The translations under genes were made by a program, and so were the position numbers. A stretch of DNA of 10,431 bases from Synergistaceae bacterium (GTDB lineage: Bacteria; Synergistota; Synergistia; Synergistales; Synergistaceae), in assembly GCA_031274465.1 (NCBI GenBank), contig JAISQC010000223.1:1-10431 (forward strand), written 5' to 3'. Below, piece by piece: positions 1 through 5,809 of this stretch. The first letter of the stretch is position 1, and each line of letters opens with the position of its first letter. The notes under the pieces were generated by a model. It saw nothing but the letters and a program-made list of their open reading frames with translations, did not search any database and was not told where the DNA came from.

Positions 1-371
1 CGCTCGATGTCGAACTGCATTACGGTGCGGGGCGCCCTCCCCAGAGAGATCATTCCGTTCGTCTTGACGCTCTTCACGTCGCCCCCGCTGAACGAGACCG
101 TGGCTTCCGTAAGGTCGAGCCCGACCATGTTCACGGCGTCCCCGATCGCTTGCTTCAGCGATTTGACGGTCTGATCTATGTTAACGATCAGCCCTTTCCG
201 TATCCCATTGGACGGCGCCTGCCCAATCCCTATTATCTGAGCCTCTCCGCTCGGCCCTTCACGTTCAGCCACCACAACCGTCACTTTGCTGGTACCGAGA
301 TCCAGCCCCACCAATACTTCCGGATCCCTGTAACCGGACGAACTCGAAGTTTTCTTAAACAATGCGGGCAA
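1..371 (-). CDS. ftsA: Cell division protein FtsA, N-terminal part (gene runs off the left edge)
   Basis: FtsA is the actin-like ATPase that tethers FtsZ to the membrane and recruits later divisome proteins. About 123 N-terminal residues are visible. They begin with a short polar leader containing four serines, followed by the phosphate-1 ATPase motif LDLGTSK (residues 23-29) and a run of beta-strand residues (VTVVVAE). Next comes IIGIGQAPSNGIRKGLIVN, the typical start of FtsA subdomain 1A leading into the 1C domain. No in-frame ATG exists between the ftsQ stop and the ATPase motif. I chose the TTG at 369-371 because a GGGGG tract (380-384) lies 8 nt upstream; TTG at 360-362 is the alternative and would shorten the protein by three residues. 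The gene lies 36 nt downstream of ftsQ and in the same reading frame, so only the ftsQ TGA separates the two. Identity is secure; the start is not. Confidence 0.93.
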   Translation of the reverse strand, partial: MPALFKKTSSSSGYRDPEVLVGLDLGTSKVTVVVAEREGPSGEAQIIGIGQAPSNGIRKGLIVNIDQTVKSLKQAIGDAVNMVGLDLTEATVSFSGGDVKSVKTNGMISLGRAPRTVMQFDIE

Positions 372-407
372 TGCGGGGACCCCCAATCCAAAAATAAATA
401 TATTTCG
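372..407 (-). other. ftsQ-ftsA intergenic gap, AT-rich
   Basis: This is the only gap between genes above one base. Its ftsQ-proximal half is AT-rich (ATATATTTATTTTT) and its second half carries the GGGGG tract proposed as the ftsA ribosome binding site. No terminator is seen, and no convincing -35/-10 pair. Confidence 0.6.
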
Positions 408-1229
408 TCATTGTTCCGTAATCGCGTTTCTTCTTTCCGACACGGTGAAAGTCATGTCGGAATATGACGTGAAGTTGACGCTCAGGCCGTGCGGCGCCCC
501 GCCGGGCAAGCCGGGGTATCTGTTTTTCAGCGCGGCGGCAAGTGAAAGCCAGTCAGACGCGTCATCCTTCACCACCACTTCGCCGGTTATCCGATCCTCC
601 GAACCGAGAAGTATCTGCACCACCTGGCGTCCCTCCGCCTTCTTCGCAAAAAGGCAGTAGATGTCCTTTTTCCAGCTGATCCTGTCAATTGTCTCGTACC
701 ACCTTGCTATTTTGGCCATCGGCAAGCTGGATTGGTATATGTCTCCCACCTGCTCGTCCAAGTCTATCGGAAGAGGCAGCTGCGAATCCCATGTCAGCGT
801 GGGGCGGTTCGGATAAACCAAACCTCTGGCAATCGCCCCCGCCGGAAGATCTGTCGGCCACATCCGACCGTCCGTCGAAAGCCACCAGTATTTTGAGTTC
901 CAAGACACCCTCAGGAAAATTTCGAGGGGAGATACCGCCACCCTGTACTTCCCCCATCCTGTGATCTCGACTTTCATGGAAACGGGATAGTAATTCGTTA
1001 TCTTCCTCTCGAAACTTCCGGCGCCGAAGGCCAATGACAGCCAAAAACGCTCCGTGCCCCTTGGCAGGGACTGCCATATCACCTCTTCTGGGATTGCGTT
1101 CCCCTGCCCCGTCTCGATGTCCCTCAGCCTGAAAAACTCGTATCGCATCTCCGCGAAATAAAATGAGCCGCACAATATGCTTATGACCAAAACATAGCCT
1201 TTCCATCTGCGGCGCCTGTCCCTGGCCAT
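408..1229 (-). CDS. ftsQ: Cell division protein FtsQ/DivIB family, divergent
   Basis: The protein has 273 residues and the layout of a bitopic FtsQ: a very short basic cytoplasmic tail (RDRRRRWKG, residues 3-11), one membrane segment at about 12-26, and a large extracytoplasmic part. FRLRDIETGQGNAIPEEVI (33-51) fits the first strand and helix of the POTRA domain. The stretch around 75-125, with a proline after paired tyrosines (YYPVSMKVEI) and ending in STDGRMWP, fits the beta domain, in which FtsQ proteins usually read as a substrate-like strand followed by 'D-x-G-x-v/f'. FtsQ bridges cytoplasmic and periplasmic divisome proteins (FtsB/FtsL). Sequence similarity to well-studied FtsQ is weak, so the call rests on topology and on the position between murB and ftsA. 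ATG 1227-1229 lies one base after the murB stop (TGA-A-ATG) with only a weak GGA about 8 nt upstream, suggesting translation by coupling. Residues 243-262 (GGAPHGLSVNFTSYSDMTFT) form a plausible last strand. Confidence 0.82.
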   Translation of the reverse strand: MARDRRRRWKGYVLVISILCGSFYFAEMRYEFFRLRDIETGQGNAIPEEVIWQSLPRGTERFWLSLAFGAGSFERKITNYYPVSMKVEITGWGKYRVAVSPLEIFLRVSWNSKYWWLSTDGRMWPTDLPAGAIARGLVYPNRPTLTWDSQLPLPIDLDEQVGDIYQSSLPMAKIARWYETIDRISWKKDIYCLFAKKAEGRQVVQILLGSEDRITGEVVVKDDASDWLSLAAALKNRYPGLPGGAPHGLSVNFTSYSDMTFTVSERRNAITEQ

Positions 1230-1230
1230 T

Positions 1231-2145
1231 TCAGGAGTCCGCTAGGCCGAGGGTCTTTATCTCGAAGGCCAGGAACACCCCAAACGCGTCCCGGACCCTA
1301 GCCCTGCACATGGCTGCCAGCTCCATGATGTCGGATGCTGTGCAGTCGGCCATGCTCTCGATGAAATTGGCGTGAGCGTAAGACACTCGGGCGCCTCCGA
1401 CGGACAGCCCTTTGCAGCCCGACTCGTCGAGCAGCCTCCCCGCGCTGTCGCCTTCAGGGTTTTTAAAGACGCAGCCCGCCGTGCGCGAGGCGCTGGGCTG
1501 ATAGCCGCGCCCCTTCATCGCCGACTTCACCGCCTGAACGACACTGGCCCTGTCCGACTGAACCAGCCTGAAAGTCACGCCTAGCGCGACCCTACGCCCC
1601 TCATTGAAGAGCGAGCAGCTTCTGTAGCCCCATCCGATGGAGCCCTCTTTCCATTCCCTGACCGCCCCGTTTTCCTCGACGGTCCTAACCGCCTCCACGA
1701 CGGAACTCATAGATCCGGCAGAAGTGCCCGAATTGCCGGCAAGCGCGCCGCCGACCGTGCCTGGGATGCCCGCTGCGAACTCGAGGCCGCCCCACCCGTT
1801 TTTGACCGCCATCGACAGCACGCCCTTCACGCTCGTGCCGGGCAGGCAATGGACGAGGACGCAATCGCCGCAGTCGGCGGCGTCTGCGCCGGAGACGCCG
1901 GTGGTGAGGAGGACGGGGGTTTCTATCGCCCCGTCGGCTATGAGGACATTGGACCCTCCGCCCAGCACGTAAAAGCCAGCTCCCTCGTCCTGCAAACGCC
2001 TCGCGGCGCACGCAAGCCCATCTGCGGTGCGCGGGGCGAGAAGCGTCTTCGCGCAGCCTCCGACGCCCCACGTAGTATACGGGGCCAGCGGCACGTTATG
2101 CCGAACCTCGCAGTCCGGGATGCTATGCGCCGACAGCCTCGCCAT
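1231..2145 (-). CDS. murB: UDP-N-acetylenolpyruvoylglucosamine reductase MurB
   Basis: MurB uses FAD and NADPH to reduce the enolpyruvyl ether of UDP-GlcNAc to UDP-MurNAc, the second committed step of peptidoglycan precursor synthesis in the cytoplasm. The 304 residues match the short (type II-like) form. They comprise YTTWGVGG (23-30), the FAD-binding LGGGSNVLI (61-69), GLEFAAGIPGTVGGALAGN (120-138), WGYRSC with the active-site Arg (R175), AGCVFKNP (223-230), HANFI (258-262) and FEI near the C-terminus (E295, probable catalytic Glu). The position of the general-acid Ser of E. coli MurB is Cys225 here. The ATG at 2143-2145 overlaps the end of murC by 23 nt. A purine tract GGGAG abuts this ATG, leaving no normal spacing, so the start is set by length and coupling rather than by a clean ribosome binding site. 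The protein has about eleven cysteines, which is rather many for a cytoplasmic enzyme. Confidence 0.96.
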   Translation of the reverse strand: MARLSAHSIPDCEVRHNVPLAPYTTWGVGGCAKTLLAPRTADGLACAARRLQDEGAGFYVLGGGSNVLIADGAIETPVLLTTGVSGADAADCGDCVLVHCLPGTSVKGVLSMAVKNGWGGLEFAAGIPGTVGGALAGNSGTSAGSMSSVVEAVRTVEENGAVREWKEGSIGWGYRSCSLFNEGRRVALGVTFRLVQSDRASVVQAVKSAMKGRGYQPSASRTAGCVFKNPEGDSAGRLLDESGCKGLSVGGARVSYAHANFIESMADCTASDIMELAAMCRARVRDAFGVFLAFEIKTLGLADS

Positions 2146-3562
2146 CTCCCAACGAGGCCTTCGACTGAAGGCGTTTCAGTATCTGCCTGCTCAAATACTC
2201 TATGCTGCCCGCGCCGACCGTCAGCACCATGTCGCCGGGCATGACGGATTCGCATATCTGGTCCGTCGCCTCCTGAAAATCGCCGCACACGACCGCGTCC
2301 TTCCTTCCGATGGAATGAAGCTCGTCCGCTATGAGGAATGAGGAGACTCCAGCTATCGGCGTCTCGTCAGCCGAATATATGGGAAGCAGGTAAACTTTCT
2401 CCGCATTGCGAAGGACATCCGCGAAATCGCGGTACAATGCCTGAGTCCTCGTGTAGCGGTGCGGCTGGAAGACGAGATGCACCCTCCTGCGGAAGACCGC
2501 CTTAACCGCCGCCATGGTGGCTTCCAGTTCGCGGGGGTGATGGCCGTAATCGTCGTATATCAGCACGCCATCTACATCCCCTATAAACTGAAGCCTCCGC
2601 TTCGCGCCCTTGAAAATCTCAAGGGACCTTCTCGCGGACTCGAACGGCACCCCCATTGCATCAGCCGCAGCGAGGGCCGCCAGCGAGTTGAGCGCGTTAT
2701 GCTCTCCCGAGACCTTGAGCCTCACCTCTCCAAGAGGCGCTCCGTCCCTGTAGGCGGCATATCGGACCCCGCCGCCTTCGATGTGCGACACGTCGGCAGC
2801 CCCCCAATTCCACCCGAGGCCCCAGCCATACGTGACTGCCCCCTCCAAGCGGCGCGAGGAAATCAAATCGCCGACCCCGGCGTCTTCCCCGCACGCGATC
2901 AAGGAGGCGCCTGCCTTCCTTCCTAGCGCGTACGCCAAGAAAGCGTCGATGACGGATTCGCGCGTGGGGTAATAGTCCACATGATCCCAGTCGATGTTCG
3001 TTATCACGGCTACGCTTGGCGAGAACAGCCCGAACGAGCCGTCGCTCTCGTCCAGCTCCGCGACCATGTAATCTCCCTCTCCAAGCTTCGCGTTGCAGCC
3101 TATGTCGGACAGCTCCCCTCCTATCGCCACGGTTGGGTCCAGCCCGGCGAGCTCCGCGATCAGCGCGATCATCGACGATGTGGTCGTCTTTCCGTGGGTG
3201 CCTGCCACGCCGACGCCCAAGCGGCTGTTGAATATAAGGCTCAATACCTCAGCCCGCCGCGCGACCGCTATGCCGCGCCTGCGGGCCTCGATGAGTTCTG
3301 GGTGGTCTTGCGCGATGGCGCTCGTGTGGATTATGAGGTTCGGGGCGTGAACATCCAGATGGGCCTTGTGATGCCCCATAGATACCTCGATGCCTTCCCT
3401 GCGCACCTTCTCGACGTAGAACGAATTTTCCGCGTCGCAGCCGCTGACGGAATGCCCCATCGCGTGGAGCAAAAGCGCCAGCCCGCTCATTCCCGCGCCG
3501 CCGATGCCCATCAAGTGAATGTTGGTATGCTTTTTTATGTCAGTGAAGGCTTCTGCCCTCAA
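2123..3562 (-). CDS. murC: UDP-N-acetylmuramate--L-alanine ligase MurC
   Basis: MurC adds L-alanine to UDP-MurNAc, using ATP through an acyl-phosphate intermediate. From the chosen start the protein has 479 residues. It shows the N-terminal UDP-binding Rossmann motif GIGGAGMSG (19-27), the P-loop GTHGKTTT (121-128), DESDGS (171-176), NIDWDHVDYYP (189-199), GEHNALNS (286-293), the ligase signature DDYGHHP (337-343) and HRYTRT (368-373). The GHHP and HRYTR motifs are diagnostic for MurC within the Mur ligases. The open frame extends upstream to 3688, but that extension shows no conservation and lies inside murG. I chose TTG 3560-3562 because GGGGAGG (3569-3575) ends 6 nt before it and the conserved region begins about 15 residues later. 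TTG 3566-3568 is too close to that site. The gene overlaps the murG end by 23 nt and murB by 23 nt. Confidence 0.96.
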   Translation of the reverse strand: MRAEAFTDIKKHTNIHLMGIGGAGMSGLALLLHAMGHSVSGCDAENSFYVEKVRREGIEVSMGHHKAHLDVHAPNLIIHTSAIAQDHPELIEARRRGIAVARRAEVLSLIFNSRLGVGVAGTHGKTTTSSMIALIAELAGLDPTVAIGGELSDIGCNAKLGEGDYMVAELDESDGSFGLFSPSVAVITNIDWDHVDYYPTRESVIDAFLAYALGRKAGASLIACGEDAGVGDLISSRRLEGAVTYGWGLGWNWGAADVSHIEGGGVRYAAYRDGAPLGEVRLKVSGEHNALNSLAALAAADAMGVPFESARRSLEIFKGAKRRLQFIGDVDGVLIYDDYGHHPRELEATMAAVKAVFRRRVHLVFQPHRYTRTQALYRDFADVLRNAEKVYLLPIYSADETPIAGVSSFLIADELHSIGRKDAVVCGDFQEATDQICESVMPGDMVLTVGAGSIEYLSRQILKRLQSKASLGDGEAVGA

Positions 3563-4676
3563 GCTCAACCTCCCCTTTCCGAAAACTATCCGCGAAATCC
3601 CACAGCAGACGGCAGTTTTTTTCGCAGGTTTCGCCTGCATTATACAACATGTTACCCTTGCTGCTCTTACTATCGCAATAAACTGCATAAAGATTTTGTA
3701 TTTTTTCAGCCAAATCAGCCAATGTGTCGTTCAATTCGTCCCATATGAGTATTTTTTCAGACGCCGCAGCCAGACGCGCGTTCTTCATCTGATGGTCGTC
3801 GGCGGCGCCGCGCCACGGCACCGCCACCGCCGGTATGCCCAAAGCCTCGATCTCGGCGAGCGTGGACGCGCCGCATCTCGTCACTAGAATGTCGGAAACC
3901 GCGTAAACGGGCGAAATGTCCCACATCTTCGGCAGGCGCGTGACATTGGCGCCGGCGCGCTGGGGGGCATCGACCCGAGGGTCTATCGCGAAAAACGTCC
4001 ATGTCAAAAAAACCTCCATTTTGGCAAGCTCCGCCAGAACTTCGGACAGGCTGCCGCTTCCAAGGGATCCAGTCATCACCGACGCTACCGGCCCAATGCC
4101 ATCCCCGCCCGTTCCGAGGATGCTGTGCGCCTCTTGCCTGCTCATGGCGCGAAAGCGCCTTATCGGAACCCCCACTTTGGCGTAATGGCCCGGCTCGAGC
4201 CCCTCGCATTCGTCCCATCCCGACGCGATCGGAACGCGAATGCGGTCTGCCAGTTTGGTGACGCGCCCCGCCAGCGCGTTCTGCTCGTGCAGGACGGAGC
4301 GGATTTTGCGCGACCGGGCGGCGAGCATGACGGGGAGCGAGACGTATCCGCCGAACATTATGCAGAGGTCCGGCGAGGTCTCCTTCAGGAAGCTGCGGGC
4401 TTGGCGAAAACTCGCTATCATCTCGCCCCACCGCGCGACGCTCCTCGCGAAAGGCGCCCCGGCGGGAGACCCGGATGCCCTCATCGCAAACGGGTTTATG
4501 CCGGACGACGCGTAAATTTCCAGCTCAAGCGGCCGCGAGCCCGACATGTAATCAACCCGCACCTCCGGTTTTTCCCGGCTCACCCAATCCCCGAAAGCTA
4601 TGGCCGGCAATATGTGCCCTCCCGTGCCGCCGGCTGCCAGAGCCAGCGTGAAACCGGCGCCGCGCGCGTCTCTCAT
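3540..4676 (-). CDS. murG: Lipid II synthase MurG (UDP-GlcNAc : undecaprenyl-PP-MurNAc-pentapeptide GlcNAc transferase)
   Basis: MurG transfers GlcNAc onto lipid I at the inner face of the membrane to give lipid II (family GT28). The 378 residues contain GGTGGH (16-21), the acceptor-side GGYVSLP (109-115), HEQNALAG (130-137), RCGASTLAE (267-275) of the UDP-GlcNAc site, and DDHQMKNA (293-300). These are standard MurG signatures. Several positions deviate: the usual GGSQGA loop reads TGSLGS (202-207), GGYVSGP reads GGYVSLP, and the usual VGNPVR reads VGVPIR. From about residue 329 a tail of some 50 residues, with three cysteines, extends past the last recognisable element; it is encoded by distinctly AT-rich DNA. 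The ATG at 4674-4676 overlaps the ftsW TGA (ATGA), with a GGGGG tract about 8 nt upstream. Identity is firm; the tail is unexplained. Confidence 0.95.
   Translation of the reverse strand: MRDARGAGFTLALAAGGTGGHILPAIAFGDWVSREKPEVRVDYMSGSRPLELEIYASSGINPFAMRASGSPAGAPFARSVARWGEMIASFRQARSFLKETSPDLCIMFGGYVSLPVMLAARSRKIRSVLHEQNALAGRVTKLADRIRVPIASGWDECEGLEPGHYAKVGVPIRRFRAMSRQEAHSILGTGGDGIGPVASVMTGSLGSGSLSEVLAELAKMEVFLTWTFFAIDPRVDAPQRAGANVTRLPKMWDISPVYAVSDILVTRCGASTLAEIEALGIPAVAVPWRGAADDHQMKNARLAAASEKILIWDELNDTLADLAEKIQNLYAVYCDSKSSKGNMLYNAGETCEKNCRLLWDFADSFRKGEVELEGRSLH
3569..3575 (-). promoter_or_regulatory. Ribosome binding site fixing the murC start
   Basis: GGGGAGG lies inside the last codons of murG and ends 6 nt before TTG 3560-3562. 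It is the best Shine-Dalgarno match near the point where MurC conservation begins and is the reason for choosing a TTG start over the long upstream frame. Confidence 0.7.
3624..3638 (-). other. Small stem-loop in the murG 3' region
   Basis: GCAGG and CCTGC pair around the loop CGAAA, followed on the minus strand by G and seven A residues. A run of A rather than T follows, so it is not an intrinsic terminator in the operon direction; on the plus strand the T run precedes the stem. A five-pair stem may be chance. Confidence 0.35.
3639..3644 (-). promoter_or_regulatory. Candidate -10 box of an internal promoter upstream of murC
   Basis: A perfect TATAAT reads on the minus strand inside the AT-rich 3' end of murG, about 77 nt before the murC start codon. 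The hexamer 17 nt upstream (AGAGCA) is a poor -35 match, and there is no TGn extension directly before the -10. A promoter here would give murC, murB, ftsQ and ftsA a second transcript. This is inference from one motif and local base composition. Confidence 0.3.
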
Positions 4677-5809
4677 GCCGGATACCCCCGCAAAATCTCC
4701 CTTTCCAGCCTGAGCAGTATCCCGATCCGCGCCCAGGACATTATCATGGCGCTGCCGCCGTAGCTTACGAAGGGAAGGGGCATGCCGGTCAGCGGCATCA
4801 GGTTCGTGACCCCTCCGATATTTATGAAAAAAGGCAGGATTACCGTAAGGGTGATCCCCCACGTCACCGAGGACTTGAAGCCGTCTGGGAGCATTTTGTA
4901 GAGCGACCGGCAATGGAGCATCCAAATGGCTGCCAGCGCCAACACTCCCATGGTGCCGACAAGCCCGAGTTCCTCGCCCAGCGCGGCGTATATGAAATCG
5001 GTAGACGCTGCCGGCAGGTATTGCAGCTTCTGAAATCCGTGCCCCAATCCGGCCCCCCCGCCCCCTCCGTTGGCGAAGGCTATAAGCCCCTGAATTATCT
5101 GATACCCATTGCCCCTGGGATCGTCGAACGGGTCCAGAAAAGCGAAAATCCTCCTCATCCTGTAAGGCTGGATGAATACGAGAACCGCCACTGCGGCCGC
5201 GCAAAAAGTTCCCGAGCAGAGCGGCAGTTTCCATCCGAAACGCCCCACGAACATGCCCATGCACACCATCGTGAGGAATATGGTGGTGCCGAGATCCGGC
5301 TGGCACAGAAGCGGAGCGGCCGATATCGCGATCATCGTCATCATAGTGATGAAGGCTTTCGTCTCGTCTGCTTTGTGCCTGTCGAATATCTTTCCGCATT
5401 CGAGGACCACCGCAAGTATCATGATCTCCGACGGCTGCACCGAGACCCCGGCGATGTTGAGCCATCGGATCGCCCCCCCGGCCTGCATTCCAATCCCGGG
5501 GACCAAGGTTCCCATAGCCATGATGACCGATACCACCCACAGAATGCCAGCCACGTTGTACCAGAAACGAATCGTTATGCAGCTGGCTACCAGCATCACG
5601 ACGAAACCGAGCCCTAGCGACCTGAGCTGTTTCATCCCCATAGTGAACGGAGTCCCCGAGGAATCGTAGACAAAATTGCTCGTGGTCGAAGTCACCATCA
5701 ATATCCCAAACCCGCCGAGAATGAGCGGCGCCAGCCAGAGGATGGGAGCTATCCTCCCCGGGCTTTCGTGGGTCAGGGTGGGTTCAGCGTAGCGGGTCAT
5801 CTTTCTCAC
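4673..5809 (-). CDS. ftsW: Septal SEDS peptidoglycan glycosyltransferase FtsW
   Basis: FtsW polymerises lipid II into glycan strands at the septum, working with the class B PBP FtsI. The 378 residues hold about ten membrane segments, starting at roughly 20-40, and the SEDS signatures: GGAIRWLNI (111-119), QPSE (125-128), QPDLGTT (170-176), LDPF...GNGYQ (225-237), TDFIYAALGEELGL (270-283, containing the expected catalytic Asp, D271) and TGMPLPFVSYGGS (341-353). The lysine that commonly follows QPSE is replaced by a hydrophobic stretch, and the loop usually reading GSGGxxGxG is a glycine run here. GTG 5807-5809 is preferred because GGAGG (5817-5821) lies exactly 7 nt upstream; the ATG at 5798-5800 would be 16 nt from it. 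The frame stays open upstream to 5923 but only as an overlap with murD. With the GTG start the gene overlaps murD by 26 nt. Position between murD and murG favours FtsW over RodA. Confidence 0.95.
   Translation of the reverse strand: MRKMTRYAEPTLTHESPGRIAPILWLAPLILGGFGILMVTSTTSNFVYDSSGTPFTMGMKQLRSLGLGFVVMLVASCITIRFWYNVAGILWVVSVIMAMGTLVPGIGMQAGGAIRWLNIAGVSVQPSEIMILAVVLECGKIFDRHKADETKAFITMMTMIAISAAPLLCQPDLGTTIFLTMVCMGMFVGRFGWKLPLCSGTFCAAAVAVLVFIQPYRMRRIFAFLDPFDDPRGNGYQIIQGLIAFANGGGGGAGLGHGFQKLQYLPAASTDFIYAALGEELGLVGTMGVLALAAIWMLHCRSLYKMLPDGFKSSVTWGITLTVILPFFINIGGVTNLMPLTGMPLPFVSYGGSAMIMSWARIGILLRLEREILRGYPA

Noticed and set aside
388..440. TATATT-like promoter in the ftsQ-ftsA gap
   Set aside because: The hexamer at proper distance upstream (GCGATT) matches only two of six -35 positions; low GC alone is not enough.
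3614..3623. A AAA AAC heptamer in the murG frame as a programmed -1 frameshift site
   Set aside because: The -1 frame reaches a TAG after nine further codons and does not join murC, which lies in the +1 frame. The nearby stem-loop is upstream of the slip site rather than downstream.
3616..3638. Stem-loop next to a homopolymer as an intrinsic terminator
   Set aside because: In the operon direction the stem is followed by A residues, not T; on the plus strand the T run comes before the stem, where it cannot terminate.
3563..3688. N-terminal extension of MurC by up to 42 residues from the ATG at 3688
   Set aside because: The extension lies within murG, has no conserved residues, and a well-spaced GGGGAGG favours the TTG at 3562.
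3757..4431. A 224-codon minus-strand frame inside murG
   Set aside because: Out of frame with MurG, Arg/His/Gly-rich and without motifs; a shadow of murG.
4913..5617. A 234-codon open frame on the plus strand opposite ftsW
   Set aside because: The protein is low in hydrophobic order and full of His/Arg/Glu, as expected for the complement of membrane-protein codons; no motif and no ribosome binding site of note.
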